From: Hyalangium gracile | GTDB lineage: Bacteria; Myxococcota; Myxococcia; Myxococcales; Myxococcaceae | Direction of reading: 5' to 3' | Assembly (NCBI RefSeq): GCF_020103725.1 | Contig: NZ_JAHXBG010000003.1 | Coordinates: 248,001-312,000 of the forward strand | DNA: 64,000 nucleotides | Shown here: one piece after another, positions 33,876-42,207 of the stretch | Layout of the letters: each line of letters opens with the position of its first letter | Position numbering within the stretch: position 1 is the first letter of the stretch | Program-made: the position numbers and the translations under genes | The notes under the pieces: generated by a model | What the model was told of the DNA's origin: nothing | The model's input: the letters and a program-made list of their open reading frames with translations, nothing else | Database searches by the model: none

Positions 33876-35509
33876 TGGAGAGCTCATCCGACAAGCCCGT
33901 GCCTTCCGGGCCCTCGCTCATGGGCCTGCTGCTGCGCTCGGTGGCGGAGCTGCCGCGGGAGCCGTCCACGGACACCCTCGTCACCCAGGCCTTCGTCCAG
34001 GCCGATGCCCGCGCGCTCCAGACCCCGGAGTTCCGCGCGGGGCTGGTGGCCTGCCTCGCGACGCTGCGCTACCCGTCCGAGGGCGAGCCGCGTGAGCAGG
34101 ACGCGGCGCAGTGGGAGCAGCTCCTCTCGGACACGATGGGCGAGCAGCTCCTGGGCAATCCTCAGCTGCCGCCCGAGCAGCGCCTGGCCAACCTCTCCTT
34201 CTTCCTGCTGCGGCGGGAGCTGCCCGTGCCGCTGCTCTGGCCGGCCGGGGGCAACCTCACCAGCGTGACGGCCCACGAGGCGCAGCTGGCGCTCCAGGCG
34301 TTTCCCCCGGAGCAGGTGGCTCCCGTGGCGCGCTTCCCCGAGGCACTGGTTCCCCATATCCCGGAGCTGGCGGCGCTCGCGCAGCCCGTGGATGCGCAGT
34401 CCATCGCCGGGCTCGTTCCCGAGGGGCTGCCGCCGGCTCGGGCCATGCGGATCCTGGGCTCACTGGCGGACGACGCCTTCGGGGCGGCGCTGGACGACTC
34501 CCCCGTGAAGGCCCAGCGGCAGGCCTTCGCCACGCTGGCGTCGGAGGGGATCCGGGCGCTCTCGAAGCGGCTCGAGACCGAGACGGAGCCACAGCAGGTG
34601 GCGCAACTCCTCGTGCTCGGGGGGCTCCAGCACCAGGCCTTCTGCCAGAACCTGGGGCCCTTCACGGAGGACGTGCTGGCTCGGCAGGAGCAGCCCCCGG
34701 GAACCGGCGACGCGGTGGGTGGCGTGGCGCGCGAGCTGCTGTCCACGAGCGTGCTCCAGCTCGGCATGGCGCTGGGAGGCCCGGTCGGGGTGAACGCGGC
34801 GAGGGTGATCCTGCGGAAGGTCTCCCGGACGGTGGATGGCCTCTGCGCGGGGGGGAAGCTGCCGCTGGGGGCGCTGGCCGGAGAGGTGCTCGGTATTCCG
34901 GGGCTCGGGCTGGCGCCGGATGCGATCGGCGAGGTGGTCGCGGCGCTGACGCAGCTCTACGCGGGGAGGCTCGGACAGCTCTCGGAGGAGGCATCCGCGC
35001 TGCTGGAAGATCTCCTGCCGCTCCTTTTCCGAGGTGAGGTGGAGGGGCTCGGAGCTGCCTGGACGGCCCTGCTCGGCACCCCAGAGTGGGTGGAGCAGTT
35101 CCAGGGCCTGGACTCGATCGACCGCGCGCAGGTGCTGAGCGTGCTGCTCGTGGGAGGCGCAGTGGGAGCCTTCGCGTGGGAGGAGATCGCGCCGACGCTT
35201 CAGGCTCGAGGACAGGCCCTCTTCGGTCACGTCCTGCCGGCGGAGACGCCACCTGAGGCGGTGCCGGCGCGCTATGCCTCCAGCGCGGCGTGGGCCGTGG
35301 CCGTGCTGGCCAATGACGACATCTACGGACAGGTCTGCTCGCAGAGCCTGTCGCCCGAGGAGGCGATGGCCCAGGCGCGTGAGTCCGGCTTGAGCCTGTT
35401 CGTGGGTGGCACGGAGCCGGGAGATCCCCTGCTCACCGCCGCGATGGTGCGCGCGCTGACGGTGGAAGAGCGCTTCGACGCGACGGAAGTCGACGACGAG
35501 GAAGCCTAG
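33875..35509 (+). CDS. Unknown helical protein coupled to the upstream orphan
   Basis: A 544-residue protein, not recognised. It begins inside the stop codon of the previous gene (TGATG). It is mainly helical and rich in Leu, Ala, Glu and Pro, with Gly/Ala/Leu-rich segments (LQLGMALGGPVGVNAARV, LPLGALAGEVLGIPGLGLAP, VLSVLLVGGAVGAFAWEEIA) that are hydrophobic but carry no clear TM signal or signal peptide. The C-terminus is acidic (TEVDDEEA). The two proteins are probably made in equal amounts and bind each other. It is convergent with the membrane-partner gene at 35526. Confidence 0.72.
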   Translation: MESSSDKPVPSGPSLMGLLLRSVAELPREPSTDTLVTQAFVQADARALQTPEFRAGLVACLATLRYPSEGEPREQDAAQWEQLLSDTMGEQLLGNPQLPPEQRLANLSFFLLRRELPVPLLWPAGGNLTSVTAHEAQLALQAFPPEQVAPVARFPEALVPHIPELAALAQPVDAQSIAGLVPEGLPPARAMRILGSLADDAFGAALDDSPVKAQRQAFATLASEGIRALSKRLETETEPQQVAQLLVLGGLQHQAFCQNLGPFTEDVLARQEQPPGTGDAVGGVARELLSTSVLQLGMALGGPVGVNAARVILRKVSRTVDGLCAGGKLPLGALAGEVLGIPGLGLAPDAIGEVVAALTQLYAGRLGQLSEEASALLEDLLPLLFRGEVEGLGAAWTALLGTPEWVEQFQGLDSIDRAQVLSVLLVGGAVGAFAWEEIAPTLQARGQALFGHVLPAETPPEAVPARYASSAAWAVAVLANDDIYGQVCSQSLSPEEAMAQARESGLSLFVGGTEPGDPLLTAAMVRALTVEERFDATEVDDEEA

Positions 35510-35525
35510 GGCGAGCGCGAAGCTC

Positions 35526-36806
35526 TCAGGGAGAACCCGGCCGCCCCGCGAGGGCATCCAGCTCCTGCTGGGCTTCCTTCACGTCCTCGGTGAACCGGTT
35601 GATGTAGCGGGAGCGCTCCTCGCTCTGCCACTCCTCGGCGGAGAAGACCGTCGTGGGGTACTCGCGCGTGGTGTGCACATAGCCCTGCAGCGTGTTCAGC
35701 AGCTCGCGGTCCGGATCTCCGCGCTCCTTGAGCAGGAAGCCCTCCACATCGCGCAGCTTCAACGGGAAGGTGGGCGCCTCGTCGAGGATGAGCTTGCCGA
35801 ACACCACGAACTCCACCTCCTGCGCCCCCGCCGGGAGCTCCTCGTTGAAGGAGACGTAGGCGAAGGGCATTCCCGCCTCGTCATCCACGCGCCCCGCCAC
35901 CACGTAGCGGCCGGCCGTGCGCACCTGGAGCCCCAGATAGAGGTGGAGCGAGCCATGCTCCACCGCCTCGCGTACCTTGCCAGTGAAGCGCGCCGGCGGC
36001 GCCGGCGTATAAAGGATGTCGAAGAAGGCGCTCCCCTCGGCACTGCCCGAGCGCACCTGGAACGAGACGCGCAGCGTGCCCGAGAACATCGGGAAGCCCT
36101 GCTTCGACGGCTGGAAGCTCGCGGTGGACGTTCCATCCCGGGCCAGCACATCTCCCTGGGTGCCATCGTCCACGAAGGACAGCGGAACCGCCGCCAGGGG
36201 CGCCTGGCCGCCCAGCGCATGCTCGGCCTCGTGCGCCGAGGCGTTCGTCACCTGGCAGGGCAGCGGCTGGCGGGAGACGTTCTCGCAGCCGACGTAGAAG
36301 TGCACCACCTCGTCCCCGGCGACGAAGACCTTCTCCTGCTTCAGCTTGAGCTGCACATCCGAGCTGTCGCGCTCGAGCGGCTGCGTGCGCTCCGGCGAGG
36401 CCAGCTGCTCCTGATCCGGATGCTCGCGGATGGGCCGGGACTCGGGCGGGTAGCGCGTGCCCGCGACGTACGACTCGAGCGAGAACTTCGCCCGCTCGAG
36501 CCGCTTCTCCCACAGCGCGCGCTTCGCCTCGCGCTCCTCTTCCTCTCGGGAACGAGACGGCGCCGCCGGAGCCGGCCCCTTGCCAGGAGCCACGGGAGCA
36601 GCGGCTACAACGGACTTGGCTGCTCCCGAGCCCGAGGACCGAGAGGGCGCCGGCGTGGACGAGGCACCTGCCGCCTCGTCCGGCCCGGGCTCCTCCGCCC
36701 CCCCGCCCCACCACAGCCCGCCGAGCATGAGCGGCACGAGCGCCAGCAGCCACAGCGCGCGACGTGAACGGGAGGCAGGAGCAGGAGCGGGGGAGTTCAC
36801 AGCCAT
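35526..36806 (-). CDS. Membrane-anchored envelope protein, partner of secreted hydrolase
   Basis: A 426-residue protein with a single N-terminal TM anchor (residues 16-35, ALWLLALVPLMLGGLWW) and no cleavage site. It probably sits in the inner membrane with its bulk in the periplasm. An Ala/Pro/Ser-rich linker (38-85) and a charged coiled stretch (88-125) lead to two strand-rich Ig-like units (about 150-260 and 270-355). The C-terminus is helical. The family is not recognised. Its ATG lies nine bases after the stop of the secreted hydrolase-like gene, so the two form an operon and likely act together in the envelope. Confidence 0.72.
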   Translation of the reverse strand: MAVNSPAPAPASRSRRALWLLALVPLMLGGLWWGGGAEEPGPDEAAGASSTPAPSRSSGSGAAKSVVAAAPVAPGKGPAPAAPSRSREEEEREAKRALWEKRLERAKFSLESYVAGTRYPPESRPIREHPDQEQLASPERTQPLERDSSDVQLKLKQEKVFVAGDEVVHFYVGCENVSRQPLPCQVTNASAHEAEHALGGQAPLAAVPLSFVDDGTQGDVLARDGTSTASFQPSKQGFPMFSGTLRVSFQVRSGSAEGSAFFDILYTPAPPARFTGKVREAVEHGSLHLYLGLQVRTAGRYVVAGRVDDEAGMPFAYVSFNEELPAGAQEVEFVVFGKLILDEAPTFPLKLRDVEGFLLKERGDPDRELLNTLQGYVHTTREYPTTVFSAEEWQSEERSRYINRFTEDVKEAQQELDALAGRPGSP

Positions 36807-36815
36807 GGCGTGGGC

Positions 36816-37700
36816 CTACTTGGCGTACGTATCGATGTCCACGCGAACGGGGCCGACGATGCCACCCCAGTTGCCGTTGGCGTAGTGGTTGTAGGACTCA
36901 CCGTCATCGCGCAGCTCCACCGTGTGGTAGCTCCACTTCGCGCGGCCATCGCTGCAGGCGTTGGTGCCCGTGTTCAGCGTGCCGCCGCAGAACCAGTCAC
37001 CGGGGTTGCAGTAGGAGCCACCCGAGGTACCCGACACGCCACCGGTGGAGTGGTAGGAGACGGCCTCGTCATCCTGGCCGGGGAGGATGCCGGAGTACGC
37101 CGTGCCCTTGGAGCCGGCGAACATGTAGAACCACACCGAGCGCGTCGTGTTGTGGTTGTACATCGCGCGCGCCGTGGTGGTGACCAGATCGGAGACCAGC
37201 GGCTCGCTCATGGCCCAGTCACCGTGGTCGGCCAGCTCGCTGCCACCACCGGCGCCCGAGGCCACGTCCACCCAGCGGATGTTCCAGCCCGTCTGCGTGG
37301 TGCCGTCCGTGTTGCCGCACACGCCGCTGGAGTTGGGGGTGGCGTTCTTCTTGTAGCGCGCGGAGCCGCCGTAGAGCGACAGCGCGTAGCCGATCTGCAG
37401 GTTGCCCGCGCTGTGCACGGCGATGTAGCACCAGTTGTTGCCGGTGCAGAAGCAGTCCAGGGCGTCGCGGATCCGGTAGTTCTCGGTGCCGATGCGCTGG
37501 TCACCCCTCCAGTTGACGGCCTTCTTGTTCACGCCCGCGGCGGTAGTGCTCGGGCCCCAGTAGCGGAAGTCGCCATAGTTGCCGGGCTGCGTGCCGCCGC
37601 TGTTCCGGCCGTGGATCCACAGCGTGTAGTTGGTGGCGGATGCCTCTGGAGCGACGAGGACCGTGACTGCGACGAGGACTGCGCTGAACAGCGTCTTCAT
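36816..37700 (-). CDS. Secreted serine-hydrolase-like protein
   Basis: A 294-residue protein with a signal peptide ending near residue 22 (PEASA). The mature sequence looks like a divergent alpha/beta hydrolase: YTLWIHGRNSG could be the oxyanion-hole strand, and YIAVHSAGN holds a nucleophile-elbow Ser (Ser 97) with the first Gly of GxSxG replaced by Val. QDDEAVSYH and DGESYNHYA are candidates for the acid and His. At least eight Cys suggest disulphides and extracellular stability. It is rich in Gly, Asn, Ser and Trp, like secreted lytic enzymes. ATG 37700 is used; it is first gene of an operon with 35526-36806. Confidence 0.68.
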   Translation of the reverse strand: MKTLFSAVLVAVTVLVAPEASATNYTLWIHGRNSGGTQPGNYGDFRYWGPSTTAAGVNKKAVNWRGDQRIGTENYRIRDALDCFCTGNNWCYIAVHSAGNLQIGYALSLYGGSARYKKNATPNSSGVCGNTDGTTQTGWNIRWVDVASGAGGGSELADHGDWAMSEPLVSDLVTTTARAMYNHNTTRSVWFYMFAGSKGTAYSGILPGQDDEAVSYHSTGGVSGTSGGSYCNPGDWFCGGTLNTGTNACSDGRAKWSYHTVELRDDGESYNHYANGNWGGIVGPVRVDIDTYAK

Positions 37701-37942
37701 ACGAGCGCCTCCGGCTCGGGGGGTTGGCGAGACAGTGCTCCTGCCTGGACGCGGCCCAGGCAACGGAGCGGGCGCACTCTACGTTTCCATCTCCTGAAAA
37801 ATCGAGACACACGAAGATTGTGTTTGTCGAGAATTCTCTGGCTCGGCGCGTCATCGCGAATGAGCCTGGGCCGGCTCCGTCGTTACGCGGAGTTGAGCGG
37901 ATGGGGTACTGACGGACCCTCTCGAATGAGTAGTGTCCGGGC

Positions 37943-38401
37943 ATGAGCTCGACCCGCATCCGCCGCCACATGAAAGCCCCCCGGGAAGTCGTCTATCGCG
38001 CGCTCATCGATGCACGCGCGGTGGCGACATGGAAGGTGCCGCCCGGCATGAGCTGCCACGTGCATGAGTTCGACGCCCGCGAAGGGGGCCGGTTCCGCAT
38101 CTCCCTCACGTACGACGCGCCCACCGACACCGGCAAGACGACCTCGCAGACCGACACGTACCACGGCCACTTCGCCAGGCTCGTCCCCAACGAGCAGGTG
38201 GTCGAGGTGCTCGAGTTCGAGACGGACAACCCCGCGATGCGCGGCGAGATGACGATCACCACGACGCTCTCCGATGTGGACGGAGGCACCGAGCTCCTCG
38301 CCGTGCACGACGGGTTGCCGAGTGGCCTGGCCCCCGAAGACAACGAGCTCGGCTGGCGGTTGTCACTCGACCAGCTCGCCGCGCTCGTCGAGGCGGGCTA
38401 G
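37943..38401 (+). CDS. SRPBCC/AHSA1-family protein
   Basis: A 152-residue START-like domain with a deep hydrophobic pocket. Hallmarks are the N-terminal RHMKAPREVVYRALIDA, GGRFRISLTYD in the first strands, and the C-terminal helix LGWRLSLDQLAALVE. Members bind hydrophobic ligands or help Hsp90-type folding; the specific ligand is unknown. It is preceded by a ~240-base intergenic region with more A and T than usual, likely holding promoters for it and the divergent secreted hydrolase. A weak AACTGGT/ACCAGTT hairpin (38442-38466) follows the stop. Confidence 0.8.
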   Translation: MSSTRIRRHMKAPREVVYRALIDARAVATWKVPPGMSCHVHEFDAREGGRFRISLTYDAPTDTGKTTSQTDTYHGHFARLVPNEQVVEVLEFETDNPAMRGEMTITTTLSDVDGGTELLAVHDGLPSGLAPEDNELGWRLSLDQLAALVEAG

Positions 38402-38525
38402 ACGCCTCCGGTCCACCCTCCTGCCGGGCGCGGTCTCTGCGAACTGGTCTGCTTGTCATACCAGTTGGGGACAAGTCCGCGCCAAGGGCTCAGCCCTGGC
38501 CGGGCAGCTCCAACCAATGAGGATC

Positions 38526-39647
38526 TCAGCGGAACGTCGCCTCGCAGAAGCGCTCCAGCCGCGCGAGCGCCTCCGGCAACTGGGTCCTCCCGAGCCCCAT
38601 GCGAAAGTGGTTGCCCGGAAACTCGTACACATCCCCCGGCAGCAGCAGCACGCCCTCGCGCTCCACGAGCTCCTGGCAGAAGGTGGCCACCGGCATGTCC
38701 CGCAGCAGGCGCGGGAAGGCCACGCTGCCCGCCCGAGGCCGCACCCAGCGGAACGTCTCCGCATGGCGCGCGAAGAAGGCATCCAGCCGCTTCAGGTTCT
38801 CCTCCAGGATGGCGCGGCTGCGCGCGAGCACCTGCTCCCGGGCCCGCAGGGCGATGAGCGCCAGCACCTCGCTCGGAGCGCTGTTGCAGATGGTGGTGTA
38901 GTCCTTGTAGGCCGCGCACCGACGCAGCAGCTCCGCGTCCCGGCACGCCAGCCAGCCCACCCGCAGCCCCGCCAGCCCGAAGGCCTTGGACATCACCCCC
39001 AGGCTCACGCCCCGCGCGGTTCGCTCCACCGCCGCCGGCAGCGTACGCGCCGGAGCCAGCTCCAGCAGGCGGTACACCTCGTCCGACAGCAGGTACACCC
39101 CGCGCTCCTCGGCCAGCGCGCACAATTCCTCGAACACGGCCGGCTCCGGCAACGAGCCCGTCGGGTTGTGCGGGAAGTTCACCACCATCAGCCGCGTGTT
39201 CGGCCGGAGCGCCCGGCGCACGGCGTCCATATCCAGCGCCCAGCCGTCCTCCTCGCGCAGCGGCAGAAGCGTCACCTCCGCCCCCGTCGCCCGCGCCACC
39301 TCATATAAGGACTGGTAGCCCGGCCACGTCACCACCGCGTGGTCCCCCGCCCCCAGCAGCACGTTCACCAGGACGAACACCGCCTCCTCCGCGCCGGCGA
39401 ACGTCAGCACCTGCTCGGCGGCCACCCCCGGGTAGAGCCCCGCGATGGCCTCGCGCAGGGCCGGCAGGCCGGTGGACTCGGTGTAGCCGAGCGTCAGTGA
39501 CTCCCAGCGCGCCCGGGCCTCGGGGTCCGCCAGCGCCAGCAGGTCCGCCATGCGCCAGCCCTCGATGTCCGAGGTGCACAGCAGGTAGGGCGCGGAGAAC
39601 TCCCACCGCGCGAAGTACCGCTCCAGCTTGAAGTCAGGGATGCGCAC
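38526..39647 (-). CDS. Pyridoxal-phosphate aminotransferase, class I/II
   Basis: A 373-residue fold-type I PLP enzyme. GAEEAVFVLV binds the phosphate, NFPHNPTGS the substrate and cofactor, SDEVYRLLE contacts the pyridine N, and SKAFGLAGLRVGW carries the Schiff-base Lys. FRMGLGRTQLPEAL near the end holds the carboxylate-binding Arg. The short, aspartate-aminotransferase-like form resembles enzymes annotated as capreomycidine synthase-like or general transaminases; the substrate is unknown. The GTG at 39647 is fixed by AGGAGG seven bases upstream. It is divergent from the thioredoxin-like gene. Confidence 0.88.
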   Translation of the reverse strand: MRIPDFKLERYFARWEFSAPYLLCTSDIEGWRMADLLALADPEARARWESLTLGYTESTGLPALREAIAGLYPGVAAEQVLTFAGAEEAVFVLVNVLLGAGDHAVVTWPGYQSLYEVARATGAEVTLLPLREEDGWALDMDAVRRALRPNTRLMVVNFPHNPTGSLPEPAVFEELCALAEERGVYLLSDEVYRLLELAPARTLPAAVERTARGVSLGVMSKAFGLAGLRVGWLACRDAELLRRCAAYKDYTTICNSAPSEVLALIALRAREQVLARSRAILEENLKRLDAFFARHAETFRWVRPRAGSVAFPRLLRDMPVATFCQELVEREGVLLLPGDVYEFPGNHFRMGLGRTQLPEALARLERFCEATFR

Positions 39648-39810
39648 GTCCGGGCCTCCTGCGCCCTCAAGCCTGCTCGGCTGCTCGGGCGCTTCCTCTC
39701 CCCCTCCACCCAGGCAGGCGAGCCCATCCTGGCGCCGGCATGGGGGACGCCGGCCCCCGATGCATAGCTTGAGTCACATCCGGTCCAACGTCTTTTCGCG
39801 GAGCGTTCCC

Positions 39811-40290
39811 ATGGCCTTGGATGATGAGCACTACGTCCCCCTCACGCTGCTCGATCCGGATGGGGGCTGGATCAACTCCCCTGTCCACGTCTCGCAGCTG
39901 CACGGTCGCCCGGTCCTCCTCCACTTCTGGTCCATGGACTGCGAGTCCTGCGTGGGCCAGCTCGCCCAGGTCCAGGAGTGGATACGCGACTACGGCCCCC
40001 GGGGGCTCGTGGTCATCGGCGTGGACGTGACGCACTCGGAGGCCGAGCTGAGGGACACCAACGCCGTGGAGGCCTTCGCGCGCCGCTACGGGCTGCGCCA
40101 CCCCATCGCGGTGGATGATGGCTCCATGGCCCAGGCCTACGGCGTGGACTCGCACCCCGGCTACCTGGTCTTCGACACGCAGGGCATCCTCCGGCTGAAC
40201 GCCTTCACGCCCGAGCAGCTGCGCGATGTCCGGATGATTCTCGAGCGCCTCACCGGGCCCGACGCGAACACCGGAGCGTTCGCCCCCTGA
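39811..40290 (+). CDS. TlpA/ResA-like thioredoxin-fold protein
   Basis: A 159-residue thioredoxin-fold protein. RPVLLHFWSMDCESCVGQL includes the redox-active CESC pair in a TlpA/ResA-like position, and HPGYLVFDTQG carries the cis-Pro strand. It has no signal peptide, so it is cytoplasmic unless a longer start is used. It is likely a disulphide reductase or peroxidase-related protein. ATG 39811 follows GGAG at a good distance. The SDR gene starts 40 bases after its stop and may be co-transcribed. Confidence 0.85.
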   Translation: MALDDEHYVPLTLLDPDGGWINSPVHVSQLHGRPVLLHFWSMDCESCVGQLAQVQEWIRDYGPRGLVVIGVDVTHSEAELRDTNAVEAFARRYGLRHPIAVDDGSMAQAYGVDSHPGYLVFDTQGILRLNAFTPEQLRDVRMILERLTGPDANTGAFAP

Positions 40291-40330
40291 GCCGCAGCCA
40301 CCACCCGCACACCCTCACGGAGCCTGACCC

Positions 40331-41374
40331 ATGGCCGAGCGCCACACCAAGGAGTCCACCGGTTTCACCCTGGGCACACTGACCGCGGCCGGAATCGGCG
40401 CCGCGCTCGGCCTCCGGGCCCTGCTGCGCCCGCGGATGAGCTTCAAGGACAAGACGGTGCTCATCACCGGCGGCTCGCGAGGCCTGGGCCTCATCCTCGC
40501 CCGCGACTTCGCGAAGGAAGGGGCGCGGGTGGCCATCTGCGGCCGGGACGAGGCCACGCTCGAGCGGGCGCTGGCGGACCTGGAGCGCCTGGGCGCGGAG
40601 GTGCTCGCGGTCCCCTGCGACGTGAAGGACCCGGTGCAGGTGGAGGCCATGGTCGCCGCGGTGCACGAGCGCTTCGGCGCGGTGGATGTGCTGGTGAACA
40701 ACGCCGGCATCATCCAGACGGGCCCGCTCGAGTCCATGACGATGGAGGACTTCAAGGAGGCCATCGAGACGCACCTGTGGGCCCCGCTGTACGCCACGCT
40801 GGCGGTGCTGCCGGAGATGAAGCGGCGCGGCGAGGGCCGCATCGTCAACATCTCCTCCATCGGCGGGAAGCTCGGCGTGCCGCACATGGTGCCCTACAGC
40901 GCCAGCAAGTTCGCGCTGGTGGGCCTGTCGGACGGCATGCGCGCGGAGCTGGCGCAGGACGGCATCCTGGTGACGACGGTGTGTCCCGGCCTGATGCGCA
41001 CCGGCAGCCCGCCCAACGCCACCTTCAAGGGTGACCACGAGAAGGAGTACGCGTGGTTCTTCGTGAGCGACTCGCTGCCCGGCTTCTCCATGAACGCCGA
41101 GCGCGCGGCGCGGAAGATCGTCGAGGCGTGCCGACGCGGAGACGCCGAGGTGCTCGTCGGCCTGCCGGCGAAGCTCGGGGTGCTGGCGCGCGCGCTCGCG
41201 CCCAACCTCACCGCGTCCCTGCTGGCGTACGTGAACCGGTGGCTGCCGCAGGAGAGCTCCCAGGAGCGCTTCACCGGTAGCCAGAGCGAGACGCCGCTCA
41301 CGCGCTCGTGGCTCACGGAGCTGTCTCGCCGGGCCGCCGAGCGCAACAACGAGACGGAGGTCTCCATCCACTGA
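40331..41374 (+). CDS. Membrane-associated short-chain dehydrogenase
   Basis: A 347-residue SDR longer than classical members. A hydrophobic N-terminal segment (GFTLGTLTAAGIGAALGLRA, residues 11-30) may anchor it to the membrane. The cofactor motif ITGGSRGLG, the NNAGII strand, the Ser of IVNISSIGG and the catalytic YSASK follow. The C-terminal ~100 residues, with AYVNRWLPQESSQERF, match SDRs annotated as acting on lipid or steroid-like substrates. The product is unknown. A long inverted repeat (41379-41441) begins just past the stop. Confidence 0.86.
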   Translation: MAERHTKESTGFTLGTLTAAGIGAALGLRALLRPRMSFKDKTVLITGGSRGLGLILARDFAKEGARVAICGRDEATLERALADLERLGAEVLAVPCDVKDPVQVEAMVAAVHERFGAVDVLVNNAGIIQTGPLESMTMEDFKEAIETHLWAPLYATLAVLPEMKRRGEGRIVNISSIGGKLGVPHMVPYSASKFALVGLSDGMRAELAQDGILVTTVCPGLMRTGSPPNATFKGDHEKEYAWFFVSDSLPGFSMNAERAARKIVEACRRGDAEVLVGLPAKLGVLARALAPNLTASLLAYVNRWLPQESSQERFTGSQSETPLTRSWLTELSRRAAERNNETEVSIH

Positions 41375-41378
41375 GTGT

Positions 41379-41441
41379 TCCAGGGAGCCCCGACCCTCGG
41401 GACTTCCCGTCCTCTCGCGATCGGTGAGCCGCCTCCCTGGA
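41379..41441 (+). other. Long-range 9-bp inverted repeat, possible leader or terminator structure
   Basis: TCCAGGGAG at 41379-41387 and CTCCCTGGA at 41433-41441 are perfect inverted copies enclosing a nested CCGA/TCGG pair. It begins five bases after the SDR stop and ends 65 bases before the next start, so it may end the first transcript or fold in the leader of the second. Confidence 0.35.
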
Positions 41442-41506
41442 GGTAAACGCTGCGCGGCCGGGTCCCCTTGGGCTATGGCTGCCGGCGGCCTAGCAGGGAG
41501 GCACCC

Positions 41507-42130
41507 ATGAAGATCGGCATCATCGGTTCAGGACACATCGGCGACACGGCAGCGCGTCTCTTCGTCCAGGCGGGCCACGAGGTGGCGCTCAGCAACTCGC
41601 GGGGTCCGCAGTCACTGAAGGAGCGGGTCCAGCAGCTCGGGCCCCAGGCGCGCGCCACCACCGTGGAGGAGGCGGCCGCGTTCGGCGAGGTGGTGCTCGT
41701 CGCGATCCCCCTCAAGGCCTATGGCTCGCTGCCGCGCGCCCAGCTCGCCGGGAAGATCGTCATCGACGCGATGAACTACTACTCGCAGCGCGATGGCGAG
41801 CTCGACTTCCAGGGCCACACCTCGAGCGAGTTCATCGCCCGGTACCTGTCCGGCGCTCGGCTGGTGAAGGCGTTCAACACCATGTGGTTCAAGACGCTGG
41901 GCGAGGACGGCAAGCCAGGCGCCCCGCTGGACGAGCGCCTGGTGCTGTTCATCGCCGGCGATGACGCCGAGGCCAAGCAGGCCGTGTCCAGGCTCATCGA
42001 GCAGGTCGGCTTCGCGGCGGTGGACACGGGCACGCTGGCGGTGGGCGGCAAGCACCAGCAGCCGGGCGCTGCCGTCTACAACCGGCCCATGCGGCCGCCC
42101 CAGGCCCGCGAGGTGCTCGCCACGCTGTAG
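41507..42130 (+). CDS. F420-dependent NADP reductase-like NAD(P)-binding protein
   Basis: A 207-residue Rossmann protein with MKIGIIGSGHIGDTAARLF as the dinucleotide-binding start and VLVAIPLKAYG as the second strand. VIDAMNYYSQRDGEL and VKAFNTMWFKTL match the FNO/'pyrroline-5-carboxylate reductase-like' NADP oxidoreductase group. Most non-actinobacterial members are thought to use NADPH and unknown acceptors rather than F420. ATG 41507 is set by GGGAGG just upstream. It is followed by a strong perfect hairpin shared with the convergent lipoprotein gene. Confidence 0.85.
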   Translation: MKIGIIGSGHIGDTAARLFVQAGHEVALSNSRGPQSLKERVQQLGPQARATTVEEAAAFGEVVLVAIPLKAYGSLPRAQLAGKIVIDAMNYYSQRDGELDFQGHTSSEFIARYLSGARLVKAFNTMWFKTLGEDGKPGAPLDERLVLFIAGDDAEAKQAVSRLIEQVGFAAVDTGTLAVGGKHQQPGAAVYNRPMRPPQAREVLATL

Positions 42131-42168
42131 CGCCTCGCGGCCCGGCGGTCCGCTTCATCTACCTAATA

Positions 42169-42199
42169 GAGGTGGCGCGGTGCGGCTCCGCGCCACCTC
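42169..42199. terminator. Perfect 12-bp two-way hairpin
   Basis: GAGGTGGCGCGG and CCGCGCCACCTC pair perfectly around a 7-base loop, midway between the convergent stops at 42130 and 42208. It serves as a likely terminator for both genes. Confidence 0.8.
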
Positions 42200-42207
42200 G
42201 GCCTTCG

